DNA from: a virus
Virus record (IMG/VR): IMGVR_UViG_3300009378_000008
Location: 1 to 63,776 of that record
Strand: one strand, 5' to 3'
Length of the DNA stretch: 63,776 bases
The notes below the pieces were generated by a model that searched no databases, was not told the origin of the DNA, and saw only the letters and a list, made by a program, of their open reading frames with translations. Within the stretch, counting starts at the first letter, position 1. The number at the start of each line of letters is the position of its first letter. A program made the translations under genes and the position numbers. This document shows positions 48,958 through 57,932 of the stretch, piece by piece.

Positions 48958-50343
48958 ATGAAGAAACGTCGGAAAAAGGTCACGGCGGGTGAAAGCCTCC
49001 ATGGCCAGAATCTTGTTTCTTCGGTCGTGGTTGCCTCCGAGGCCGCGGTGCCAACAGGACTGAAAGTTACGGCGCACAAGTGCCGTGGGTGTGACACTAC
49101 TTTCGCAACCAACGCAGACATCAAACCATTTTGCGTACATTGCGGGAGTGATAGTGTGATTACTGTCAATGACATGGGTGGCCGTAAGGTCGAGTCCATG
49201 GCAGATGAGAGTAAACTGTCAAGTGTCCAATGCCCAGGGTGCCAAAACCGTAACATTCTGTCCGACACCACTGCCAAAGCCTTGGAAGGTTATATGGCTT
49301 GCGTGGTGTGCTCTCACGACATCCTTTTTGAAACCGTTGCTGAGGATGATGAGCCACCCGCCGCCGAAGATCCCATGGTCGATGACACAGACCAACCAAC
49401 TGAAGATCCCGCTCTCGAAGGTGACACCGCTGATGGTGAATCCGACATTGGTGGGGATGATGTAGGTGGTGAGCCCGAAGAAGAAGACGAGGTTTTGATG
49501 AACTTGTCTGAGCTCGCTTTGGCTTCCGCCCCTGATAGAAAGGTCGTTTTCGTCCGTGCAGGTAAGAGTTCCATCTGCGCCTACGTCGGAGACGTGTCCA
49601 TTGCTCGACTGAAACAAGCCGATGCTGGTGACAACGAGGATCTATTCCAAGAGCAAGCTTTCCTCAAGTCAATCCGTCAATCCATGGCGACAGCTGGTTT
49701 GGACAAAACGCTTGACGATTTTGGTTTTACCAAAACTCAGGTGGCTTTGTCCGGCTCTCACCTCCGTAAGTTCAAGATCTCTGAAGCGGTTACTGCCGAA
49801 CGGGAGATCATCCGCAAGGAAATGGCAGATTCCCAGGCGGTGTTGCAACAGTGCCTCCAGATTGCTGCTGCTGGCTTGAATAAAGGCTTTTTCAAAGATC
49901 GTGTTCATGTCCTGAAAGCCAAGTTGTATGAGTCACTGGTTGAAGCCGGCATGAAGAGTCCCAACGTGGTGATTGATCAAGTCTTTTCTGCCCATTCGGA
50001 TGAGTACAACACCACGCTGTTGGCGTTAGCTACCGAGTTGTTGGGTAAATCCGAGGACGTTCGTAACGAACTTGCGGACACCATCCAAGGTACCAACTAC
50101 CAATTGGCGGAGGATGAACCAACCGAAGACGACGAACTGGAGTTGGAAGAAGAGTTCACCGAGGATGACCTGGAGGATGCCCCTCTGGAGTCACGATTGG
50201 AGGCCTCTTTGCGCCCATCTCGCCCAAGGCGTTTGAATGGTAAAGCAGCCGTTCATTCCCATACGGGTGAACCACCCCGGTCCGTTGCGGATATCCGTCA
50301 TCACGTTACCAGTCAGGCGGGCCAGAACCTGTTTAGCCGGTAA
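48958..50343 (+). CDS. Probable prohead core/scaffold protein (461 aa)
   Basis: First gene of the capsid cassette. Two zinc ribbons (CRGC/CVHC near 42-63; CPGC/CVVC near 92-118) are followed by a very acidic region (128-180), a helical domain, and a second acidic stretch before a basic end. Charge-rich helical proteins just upstream of the major capsid gene often act as scaffold or core. The zinc ribbons are unusual for that role. Confidence 0.6.
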   Translation: MKKRRKKVTAGESLHGQNLVSSVVVASEAAVPTGLKVTAHKCRGCDTTFATNADIKPFCVHCGSDSVITVNDMGGRKVESMADESKLSSVQCPGCQNRNILSDTTAKALEGYMACVVCSHDILFETVAEDDEPPAAEDPMVDDTDQPTEDPALEGDTADGESDIGGDDVGGEPEEEDEVLMNLSELALASAPDRKVVFVRAGKSSICAYVGDVSIARLKQADAGDNEDLFQEQAFLKSIRQSMATAGLDKTLDDFGFTKTQVALSGSHLRKFKISEAVTAEREIIRKEMADSQAVLQQCLQIAAAGLNKGFFKDRVHVLKAKLYESLVEAGMKSPNVVIDQVFSAHSDEYNTTLLALATELLGKSEDVRNELADTIQGTNYQLAEDEPTEDDELELEEEFTEDDLEDAPLESRLEASLRPSRPRRLNGKAAVHSHTGEPPRSVADIRHHVTSQAGQNLFSR

Positions 50344-50380
50344 TAGGGCCACTCAAAACTGTTTATAAGGAGTTTCAACC

Positions 50381-51043
50381 ATGTTGCAACTGGACAAAAG
50401 TCGTTTTCGTGACAGTGTTGAGCGGCCCGTGGCAGATGGATATTCCATCACTGCCGAAGGGCAAGCTCTCATTGGCGAACTGATGGATGGCGTTTTCGGC
50501 GTCCGTCCATCAACCGGGGCGGCTGACGAAGTTTTCGCCGGCGTCTCTATCGCTCAAACCATCAATGTCGAGCTGATGCCTGAAGTGGCCGATGTCGTGC
50601 TCGATGCCAACAAAAAAGCCATGCTCCCGCATGAACCGGTTGCCGGTTCAATCCGTGTGCTGGATGCTGCTGGCACCACTATCGCTCCTGCCAATTATAC
50701 CATCACAGGGAAAGAAATCGAAGTTCCTGGCGGGGCAGAGGGTGACGCAGTTCAGGTGCGGTCCAAGTATGTTCCCAACGTTCAGGAAGCCAAATTGCTG
50801 CAAGGCGATGAAGCTCCCGGTGGAACAGCCGCAGCTTTCATGTCCTCAGTGGGTACCATTACCGAGGGCGATGTTTACACCACCGAGTATGATACGGCTG
50901 CGGATTGGAGTGGAACCAATCCCGAGGTCAAACTCGGTCCCGGAGGACTGTTCACCACGGCCGGAAGCGGTACTGCTGTGAACGGTTTCGTCATTCAGGT
51001 TCCCACGGCGGCAGACCCCACGCTGGGCCTGGTACTTCGGTAA
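50381..51043 (+). CDS. Probable capsid decoration protein (220 aa)
   Basis: Beta-rich and Gly/Ala/Thr-rich with a domain reminiscent of Ig-like strands (SIRVLDAAGTTIAPANYTI). It lies directly before the major capsid gene, the usual place for head decoration or stabilising proteins. GGAG precedes the start. Confidence 0.6.
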   Translation: MLQLDKSRFRDSVERPVADGYSITAEGQALIGELMDGVFGVRPSTGAADEVFAGVSIAQTINVELMPEVADVVLDANKKAMLPHEPVAGSIRVLDAAGTTIAPANYTITGKEIEVPGGAEGDAVQVRSKYVPNVQEAKLLQGDEAPGGTAAAFMSSVGTITEGDVYTTEYDTAADWSGTNPEVKLGPGGLFTTAGSGTAVNGFVIQVPTAADPTLGLVLR

Positions 51044-51077
51044 TCGGGTTCCACACCAAGGAGAATGGAGATAAACT

Positions 51078-52193
51078 ATGCGTAAGCGTAAAAACAATCC
51101 TTACAGTGGGGTCCAGTTTCAACATGCTGGTGCCTCACAGCAGGTTCTGGCAACAGACTTGCGTCTTCCCGGTACCACTGAGCGTTTTGTTGGACAAGAC
51201 GGTCATGTGAATGCTGGTTCCAACCAAGAGCTGGCTCGGAAAGTTGCAGAGCTGGCCAAGTATATCGAGACCAGCGGTCGCGATGTGGTGACCGAATCTG
51301 AAGCCCAACAGCGGCAAGAGCTGGCGGCCGCCCATCGTGAGATGGTATTGGCAGCTTTTGAAGACCGCGCGGAATTGGCGTCTCTCGGTGAAGTATTGGC
51401 CGAAGAGATTTACATGACCAGCAACCGCGAAGGCTTTATGCGGCGCTTCATGCTTCGCCAAGACCTGGGGCAAGGCCAAATTCCACAGATTGACGTGGAT
51501 CAAAAGAACGTCGTGGCCATCGTTTCGACCTCGCCGGTCAAAATCGAAACCCAGTTGGTACGTGACTCCGTCCTGTACCCACCAGAGTTTTACATTTCCA
51601 GCCGGCCCTTCATCGAGCAGCGTGACATCGCCCGCTCCAACACCGACATCCTCGAGAAGAAGTATCTCGAAGCCCTTGAGGGTGTCATGGTAGAAGAGGA
51701 CCGGGTGTGGTTGCGTCTAGCCAATGCCACCGTCAACGTCGTCAACACCATGAGCACTGTTGTCGGTACTATGACTCCAGCGGCTTTGGGTGCCATGTCC
51801 AACCAGGTTACTCGGTGGGGTATCCCTGCCTTGTACTGGCTTATCGCCAATGACATCTGGCAGGATGTGGTGGCCGACGAAGGTTTTCAAACCATCATCG
51901 ACCAGGTGAGCAAGTTTGAATTGCTCAAGACCGGGAAACTCGGTACCATCCTGGGCATGGAGGTCATCTCCGACGCCTTCCGTCATCCGCAACACAAGGT
52001 TTTGTCTCGCGGTGAGATGTACATTATCGGGGATGCAACCAACCATGGTCAGTACACTGATCGTGGTGGTGTGGATTCCAAGCCCATCGACGAAACCCAT
52101 GAGAAGGTTCCTGGGCGCGGTTGGGTCATGACCGAACTGATGAGCATGGCTATCGCCAACGCTCGCTCCGTCGCCAAAGGCGAGCGTGAGTAA
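51078..52193 (+). CDS. Major capsid protein
   Basis: 371 residues. It has the layout of a HK97-fold capsid protein of the T4/jumbo type: a polar N-arm, long helix (70-135), and a beta/alpha core ending WVMTELMSMAIANARSVAKG. The position between probable scaffold, decoration and tail genes and strong upstream ribosome sites support it. A propeptide cut site cannot be placed. Confidence 0.8.
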   Translation: MRKRKNNPYSGVQFQHAGASQQVLATDLRLPGTTERFVGQDGHVNAGSNQELARKVAELAKYIETSGRDVVTESEAQQRQELAAAHREMVLAAFEDRAELASLGEVLAEEIYMTSNREGFMRRFMLRQDLGQGQIPQIDVDQKNVVAIVSTSPVKIETQLVRDSVLYPPEFYISSRPFIEQRDIARSNTDILEKKYLEALEGVMVEEDRVWLRLANATVNVVNTMSTVVGTMTPAALGAMSNQVTRWGIPALYWLIANDIWQDVVADEGFQTIIDQVSKFELLKTGKLGTILGMEVISDAFRHPQHKVLSRGEMYIIGDATNHGQYTDRGGVDSKPIDETHEKVPGRGWVMTELMSMAIANARSVAKGERE

Positions 52194-52220
52194 CCCTTGA
52201 GAATGTGAACGGAGATAACC

Positions 52221-52679
52221 ATGCGATTCAAAGCGTATAGTCGTGAACTCGACCATGTGATTGCTGCCCTTGGATTCATCCGGAAGGGACAATCCAAACT
52301 GGCTCGCAAGCATCTGCTTGCAGCCGCCAAATCCAAGAAAACTGGCGCCCTGCTGGCTTCTTTGGGTCAGGCCAACCAACAGGCTTTGGCCCGTGCCACT
52401 GCCCACACCAAACGCCGTGTCCAAGCCGAGGACGATCTGGGTCTGGATGACCTGGACCTCGAAATGGAGGAAGATCTTGAACTCGATCCGGAAATGGACG
52501 ACATGGATATGGCCGGCGATGATGAAGGAATGGAGGAAGAGGACGTTGGTGAGGATGAGGAAATGGACCTCGAAGAGGATTCCACTGCCTTGACCGCCAG
52601 CGCCAAACGCCGTTTGTCTCGTGCCCAGGCCAATGCCAAGGCTTTGCATCAGAAGCGGCGCCAACAGCGTCAAAAGTAA
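52221..52679 (+). CDS. Probable internal head/core protein (152 aa)
   Basis: Basic helical start and end flank a very acidic Asp/Glu/Met middle (72-120). The N-terminal stretch SLGQANQQALARATA includes QALARA, close to the leader motif. Small acidic proteins beside the capsid gene are often prohead core parts. Confidence 0.55.
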   Translation: MRFKAYSRELDHVIAALGFIRKGQSKLARKHLLAAAKSKKTGALLASLGQANQQALARATAHTKRRVQAEDDLGLDDLDLEMEEDLELDPEMDDMDMAGDDEGMEEEDVGEDEEMDLEEDSTALTASAKRRLSRAQANAKALHQKRRQQRQK

Positions 52680-52732
52680 AACCTTAGGTGGGTGGGGTCC
52701 CTTGCGGCTCCACCCGCTTGTAGGTCCTTATA

Positions 52733-53359
52733 ATGACCGAAGAGACAACCACCAAGATACAACCACTATCCTACTATGTGTTTGCTGGTCTCCAGCAAAT
52801 GATAGCTCAGGACTTTGCTGTGAAACCACCCATCTTTTCCACAGCAGAGAACGTACAAGAGTTGTTGAGAACAGGTGTTAAACCCGAGTATCCCTTTTGT
52901 TACCTGCGTTTGGTAACAATGGGTGTATCAACCAAAAGTGATGATGGTAAGTCTCGGAACCCACATGAGATGGCACGTCTGGGTATGATGAATAGGTTTA
53001 ATACTGACCGATCAGAAGCCCAAATCACAGCAGCCATTCCTACTACCTATGCCATCGAACTCCATTTTATTACCGATAATTTCAACCAGGTGATGACATT
53101 TAACACCAGGTGGACGTTTGCTCATATTAGAAACCGTTTAGACTTCAAGCTTGGGTACATGGACTTTGACTACGATATTGGTATCGAGTTGGATCCGTCT
53201 TTAACCGTACCCACCCAGGAAGGGGACCTTTCATCCCCAGGGCCTTTTGAATTCGTTGGCAACCTCTCAGTGCGTGGATATCTCATTAACGATGACCCAC
53301 GAGACATCCGGGACGTGCCATTGGTTAAACACCTCAATTTACGGTTGCAAACGACATGA
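52733..53359 (+). CDS. Probable head-tail connector or tail-completion protein (208 aa)
   Basis: Alpha/beta protein between capsid and tail sheath genes, where tail terminators and connectors lie. No specific family is seen. It overlaps the next gene by 4 nt. Confidence 0.55.
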   Translation: MTEETTTKIQPLSYYVFAGLQQMIAQDFAVKPPIFSTAENVQELLRTGVKPEYPFCYLRLVTMGVSTKSDDGKSRNPHEMARLGMMNRFNTDRSEAQITAAIPTTYAIELHFITDNFNQVMTFNTRWTFAHIRNRLDFKLGYMDFDYDIGIELDPSLTVPTQEGDLSSPGPFEFVGNLSVRGYLINDDPRDIRDVPLVKHLNLRLQTT

Positions 53360-53703
53360 GTACTATTGTTTTAAGGCTTGATGCCTACCTATCAAAGGGT
53401 TCTGGTGCCCGACGATATCTTACCAAGGGTAGGCTGGCTGTAGAGGTGGCAGGCGAAGCCGACTGCCGGTGCATAACCATTGACAAAGACAGTGGGTACA
53501 TTCTGGATCCCTCTGTCAACAGCAATAAGGTTACTGCACTCGTTGCGTCCGCTCCTCTTGAAGTTGAGATCACCAGAGCCCCAGACCAGACCTTCAACTT
53601 CACCCTTGTAGGACTCTTTGTATTTCCAGACACCCTCCAGACCGTTCGATTGGTCAATACTGACACAAAGAACAAAGTGGAGGTAGAGTTAATCCACGGA
53701 TAA
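53356..53703 (+). CDS. Unknown virion-region protein (115 aa)
   Basis: Beta-rich, with a basic start. Coupled to its neighbour by ATGA. Probably structural by position. Confidence 0.6.
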   Translation: MSTIVLRLDAYLSKGSGARRYLTKGRLAVEVAGEADCRCITIDKDSGYILDPSVNSNKVTALVASAPLEVEITRAPDQTFNFTLVGLFVFPDTLQTVRLVNTDTKNKVEVELIHG

Positions 53704-53721
53704 CGTTGAAGGAGACGTTTC

Positions 53722-53934
53722 ATGACCGACGAAAGTCCTGTTCCTGCTCAGGAGCAAAAGGTTGTTATCGTGAGTCGGCGTGATCATCCGGTGCGGGTAA
53801 AGTTAAAGCCTGCACCTGGCGACCCGGAGAAAGGGAATTACATTATGATCCCTCCTCGTGGTCGCTCCCGGAAGATCGCCCAATCCCGGCTCGATGTGGT
53901 TCCACCTACTGTAGTTGCCGTTCCGGCAACTTAA
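53722..53934 (+). CDS. Unknown small virion-region protein (70 aa)
   Basis: A small beta-rich basic protein with GGAG before the start, lying just ahead of the sheath gene. Confidence 0.6.
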   Translation: MTDESPVPAQEQKVVIVSRRDHPVRVKLKPAPGDPEKGNYIMIPPRGRSRKIAQSRLDVVPPTVVAVPAT

Positions 53935-53948
53935 AGGAGATTTAAGGC

Positions 53949-55520
53949 ATGGGTGTAGCCACTGGTGTTCCAAAGGTCAATATTCGGGAGATCGACCTTA
54001 CCACAAAAGTACCGTCATTCCCTGGCGTGTACGGTGGTATTATTATTCCCGGCGCCAAGAAAGGTCCTGTGAGTGACCCGTACTTGTGCGCTTCTGAGAC
54101 TCAGTTCTTGCAGGTGTTTACACCTGACGAGCGGATTGAAGTCGGTTACGACTTGGCTTACTACTCAGCTATTGCGTTCCTGGCAAAGTCCAACAAACTC
54201 TGGGTCATCCGCGCTGCCATTAATTCGCTGTACGGCGGTGTTGCAATTTTGGAGTCTGGTGGTGGTTCCGCCATCCCTGTGACTGCCGGTATTGAAGACC
54301 CTGAAGCCTATGCTTTTGGTGGTAATGAGTGTCTGCTCATTACAGGCGCTAGCCAAGGCGACTGGGCAAATGACCTGTATGTTGAGGTCCTTGACAATGA
54401 CGAGAAGGAACCCGGCTCTTTTCGTATCAACGTCATCAAAAATGGTGTCGAAGTCGAGCGGTTTGTCTGTAGCCGGACTGCTGGTACAAAAGATGGTTAT
54501 GGTCGCAACATCTACGTTGAGGACGTGACCCGTGCCAGCCGGTATATCTCTGTCGTTGACAACATTGCCATCGATCCAGAGGTTTTGCCAGAGTTCACCA
54601 CAACCCCTGTTCAAATGGCGTCTGGTGACGATGGCGACCCTGTTACCGACAACGAGATGATCTTGAACCTCGACAAGTTCAGTAACAAGAACAATGCTCC
54701 AATGACGCTGCTCATGGATGGTGGCCGGGCAACTGAAGGCTACCAATTGGCACTTATCCAGCTGTGCGAAGCCCGCAAGGATTGTATCACCATCTTGTCG
54801 GTTCCGTTCGAAGCTGAGGATAGCGCGGATTACGTCAACGAGATCATCGACTATCGTGACAACCAACTCAATGCCAGTTCCAGCTATGCGGCGATGTACA
54901 GCCCGCATGTGCTGATCGAGGACAAGTTCAACGATCGTCAGATCTACGTCAGCCCGGATGGTTACGTCGGTGGTATCATTTCGGAAACCGCTGCCAACTA
55001 TGAAATCTGGTATCCGCCTGCTGGTGCCCGTCGTGGTACTTTGTTGGTGCTGGATGTTCGGCGTCGGTTCCTTGAAGGTGAGATGGACCTCTTGTTTGAC
55101 AAGGGTATCAACCCAATTCGTTTCCGTCCTGGTCAGGGTATTGCGGTTTGGGGTGACAAGACTTTGTTGGGTCGTCCGTCCAACCTCGATCAGTTGTCAA
55201 CTCGGTTGCTGTTGATCGTTCTGGAGCCTGCCATCGCAGAAGCGTTGGAAGACTTCGAGTTTGAACTCAATGATGTGGCGTCTCGTGCCCTTGTTGAATC
55301 CATGATCAACAGTTACATGGAAGGCATCAAGGCGCGGCGTGGTGTCTACGGCTTCATGACCGTGTGTAACGAGGACAACAACACGCCAGAGGACATTGGC
55401 AACGACCGCATGAACGTTGACTTGTTCGTGAAGCCCATCCGTGGTATCCGGTACATCGAGTTCACCACCATTATCACTCGGACGAGCATGGACTTCAAGC
55501 TCGCCCAACAGTCGATTTAA
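53949..55520 (+). CDS. Contractile tail sheath protein
   Basis: 523 residues. It has the sheath hallmarks: the N-terminal FPGVYGGIIIPGAKKGP segment, LVLDVRRRFLEGEMDLLFDKGINPIRFRPGQGIAVWGDKTL near 375-415 (the conserved C-terminal domain), and FVKPIRGIRYIEFTTIITR at the end. It polymerises around the tube and contracts to inject DNA. It defines the phage as a myovirus. Confidence 0.96.
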   Translation: MGVATGVPKVNIREIDLTTKVPSFPGVYGGIIIPGAKKGPVSDPYLCASETQFLQVFTPDERIEVGYDLAYYSAIAFLAKSNKLWVIRAAINSLYGGVAILESGGGSAIPVTAGIEDPEAYAFGGNECLLITGASQGDWANDLYVEVLDNDEKEPGSFRINVIKNGVEVERFVCSRTAGTKDGYGRNIYVEDVTRASRYISVVDNIAIDPEVLPEFTTTPVQMASGDDGDPVTDNEMILNLDKFSNKNNAPMTLLMDGGRATEGYQLALIQLCEARKDCITILSVPFEAEDSADYVNEIIDYRDNQLNASSSYAAMYSPHVLIEDKFNDRQIYVSPDGYVGGIISETAANYEIWYPPAGARRGTLLVLDVRRRFLEGEMDLLFDKGINPIRFRPGQGIAVWGDKTLLGRPSNLDQLSTRLLLIVLEPAIAEALEDFEFELNDVASRALVESMINSYMEGIKARRGVYGFMTVCNEDNNTPEDIGNDRMNVDLFVKPIRGIRYIEFTTIITRTSMDFKLAQQSI

Positions 55521-55535
55521 AGGAGGTAGCACGAT

Positions 55536-56138
55536 ATGCCGCGACCAACTATTGAGAACATTCGGGGCTTGCCTGATTTTGCTCCGATGTACAAATGGAA
55601 TGTGGAGATTTCGACACCGCCAAAGTCGGTTCCCACTCCACCAACCTTGAACTTCCAATGCCTGTCCTCTGAAATCCCCAAGATGGATGATGGCCAAGAC
55701 ATTGAGATCAAAATCCGTGGTCACAACATCCAACAGCCAGGTATCTATGACTATACCCACAGCCTGACCCTGAAGTTTGTTGAGACCATCGACAACGTGA
55801 TGAACATCTGGTTCCAGAAATGGCGGGAAGCCGTCTGGCAGACAGGAACCGGTATCCAGGAGATGCGTAAGGATACAGAAGCGGTTCTTAACCTGTTCCG
55901 CCTCAATCGGCAAGATGAACCGATCTGGCGTTATGAGGTAATCGGTTGCTTCCTCAAAGGGTACGACCCTTCCGGTGGTGAACTGGATGGTGAAAACTCG
56001 GAGATCCTGCGGCCCGAACTGATCTTGACCTACCACTATTTTAAGGACTATCCAATGTCCGGTGGTGGTGGTCGTGTCTCAGGTACTTCTGCCTCCACGG
56101 CAAGCGCACAATCCGGATCACAGGCGGCTGGAGCGTAA
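55536..56138 (+). CDS. Tail tube protein (gp19-like)
   Basis: 200 residues. The tube fold is suggested by the paired strand/helix layout and the position 15 bp after the sheath gene (KWNVEI, GHNIQQPGIYDYTHSLTLKFVET). The Gly/Ser/Ala-rich tail is probably flexible. It ends in the strongest terminator of the window. Confidence 0.85.
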   Translation: MPRPTIENIRGLPDFAPMYKWNVEISTPPKSVPTPPTLNFQCLSSEIPKMDDGQDIEIKIRGHNIQQPGIYDYTHSLTLKFVETIDNVMNIWFQKWREAVWQTGTGIQEMRKDTEAVLNLFRLNRQDEPIWRYEVIGCFLKGYDPSGGELDGENSEILRPELILTYHYFKDYPMSGGGGRVSGTSASTASAQSGSQAAGA

Positions 56139-56168
56139 AAGCTCCTCGCATCACAGTAGTACCCCGAG

Positions 56169-56208
56169 AAGGGCCAGCGAGGCACCAACCTGGCTGGCCC
56201 TTTTTTTT
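56169..56208 (+). terminator. Strong rho-independent terminator after the tube gene
   Basis: A perfect GC-rich stem GGGCCAGC/GCTGGCCC (extended by AA/TT) followed by eight T. Confidence 0.95.
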
Positions 56209-56224
56209 GTTTAAGGAGTATGGT

Positions 56225-56809
56225 ATGGCATTGTTTTTAAAGCATATCGAACAAGTCCGGTCTATTGACTGGGGAAAGGCCTACTTATGGGATATCCTAC
56301 TCCCTGACGCTCCTCCACCCTTTGATAAGTGGTTCCCCGCCACTGACGTGGAGGAACCCCTGTTCAATGTCGAGTCATTTAACTTCGACAGTTCCATGGG
56401 TGTGCATAAAATTCCATTAAGGAACGGTGGTGCCCCTGTGATGAAGATCATGTTTCTGGACAATGACCGCCACGCCCTCTCCGACTTTTTTGAGGAATGG
56501 GTAGATGATCAAGTCCTCCCAAAGGACCGGACAACTGTAAATTGGGTAGAGAGTGCTGTCAAATCCATCATGATCGCTAAGTATGATCATACCCACAGTA
56601 ACATCAAGACCGTTAATTACTGGGTGTACCCAGAAGGGGAACTTGGGTTCCACGGTTCCGGTGAATCCTCCTCGGAGCCTTTGGTGCTTGATTTCGTTAT
56701 TGTGGGTAAGCAAAAAGGTAGTGTGGGTGGAGTAGCCCCACAAATGTCCACGAGCCTTTCCAGTCTCATTCCAAATATCCCGAATGTCAGTGGACTTTTT
56801 TTAACGTAG
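56225..56809 (+). CDS. Second tube-fold-like or baseplate protein (194 aa)
   Basis: The start ATG 56225 (AAGGAG, 6 nt). It repeats the tube-style order (WDILLPD, VESFNFD, MKIMFLDND, then a C-terminal strand block). It may be a tube-initiator or tube-baseplate adaptor like T4 gp54, inferred from layout and place. Confidence 0.45.
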   Translation: MALFLKHIEQVRSIDWGKAYLWDILLPDAPPPFDKWFPATDVEEPLFNVESFNFDSSMGVHKIPLRNGGAPVMKIMFLDNDRHALSDFFEEWVDDQVLPKDRTTVNWVESAVKSIMIAKYDHTHSNIKTVNYWVYPEGELGFHGSGESSSEPLVLDFVIVGKQKGSVGGVAPQMSTSLSSLIPNIPNVSGLFLT

Positions 56810-56842
56810 AGCCGATAACAAAATAGGAGAAGGAGAGCCGAT

Positions 56843-57832
56843 ATGACAACACCGGAACAAAAGGCAGGTACTTTTGTACCACCTATGGGACCTGGAGTCC
56901 CTGGGGTATCCCCTGCCGCCGCGAGCACAGGGAACGATCCTAACGTGGCTATACCTAGCAGTCCCAAGGTAAAGCCAACTACTGTAACCGAAACTCCGTC
57001 AGATCCTCACAAGGATCGGTTTCCGACGAGTGCTCTCAACAAACCGGAGGACCTTCCGTCCCAAGGTAAAGCCTATGATAAAGGATACACTATTACCTAC
57101 CGGCCGTATTCCTTTGGAGAGATAAAAAAGTTCGGTCAATCCACTGGTATGTCTACCCATGACAAACTCCAGTTTTTGGCTAAAGGAGTAGAGACCTCTT
57201 TTGACGGCGCACTGAAGATGACCTTACAGGACTTCCTGTATGTGTGTTTCTTGCGAAAGTTATCCACGATGGGTGCCCAGCAATTTTTGTTGGACCTGGT
57301 GTGCCCACACTGTAAGCAAAAGCAGACCAAAACCTTACAGTTTGACGATATCGCGTTTGACGAGATCCAGGCCCCTGCCCTGCCCGCTATCGTTACCGTG
57401 GGTGGTCAAGAGCTTCACATCTCTCCGATTACGCTGGAGGGGTATCTAAAGGCTCTCAAGGATGGATACGCTGAACGTGAATTCCAACGTGGTACTGATG
57501 GTCAGGTGTTGACAGACCAGGAAGGGGAGCCATTACGCGAACCCGATGATGAGGTTGCGTTGATGGCACTCCAAGTAACGAACAAACCTTTTGACGAGGC
57601 GTATACCCTCATTGAGAGCGCGGTTGGGGAAGAGTCCTGGGTACTGCAGAGCCTGGACAATTATTTCTTTCATGGTGTGAAACCCCACGAAACAGCCTGC
57701 TCGAAGAAAACATGCGGAGGTAAGATGAGTGTTCGTATTGATGCAAAAGAAACACTCATCTATCCTTTTCGTGAAGGGGAGGACGCTATTCGAGATCGCG
57801 TTCAGTTTGGGGTACCGAATGCAGGGCCTTGA
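56843..57832 (+). CDS. Tail assembly chaperone / baseplate-hub chaperone (T4 gp26-like)
   Basis: 329 residues. A disordered N-terminus precedes the conserved YRPYSFGEIKKF, DFLYVCFLRKLST and CPHCKQKQ segments typical of the T4 gp26/hub-chaperone type. CPHC and CSKKTC probably bind zinc. It lies just before the tape-measure gene, and a short ORF overlaps its end in the +1 frame, as in chaperone pairs made by frameshift or coupling. Confidence 0.7.
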   Translation: MTTPEQKAGTFVPPMGPGVPGVSPAAASTGNDPNVAIPSSPKVKPTTVTETPSDPHKDRFPTSALNKPEDLPSQGKAYDKGYTITYRPYSFGEIKKFGQSTGMSTHDKLQFLAKGVETSFDGALKMTLQDFLYVCFLRKLSTMGAQQFLLDLVCPHCKQKQTKTLQFDDIAFDEIQAPALPAIVTVGGQELHISPITLEGYLKALKDGYAEREFQRGTDGQVLTDQEGEPLREPDDEVALMALQVTNKPFDEAYTLIESAVGEESWVLQSLDNYFFHGVKPHETACSKKTCGGKMSVRIDAKETLIYPFREGEDAIRDRVQFGVPNAGP

Positions 57833-57932
57833 CATAACTGGATTGGATAACTTGGACTACGGTGAGGTCCTGTTCTATGCTCAGCGTTTGGCCAAGCAAA
57901 TGAAGGAAGAGAGGAAGCATCTCGGTGGCTGA
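57819..57932 (+). CDS. Small chaperone-partner ORF (37 aa)
   Basis: It starts at ATG 57819 inside the chaperone gene (14-nt overlap, +1 frame), with GGGG 6 nt upstream, and reads MQGLDITGLDNLDYGEVLFYAQRLAKQ. Its stop overlaps the tape-measure start. It may be a separate peptide or the tail of a frameshift product. Confidence 0.6.
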   Translation: MQGLDITGLDNLDYGEVLFYAQRLAKQMKEERKHLGG

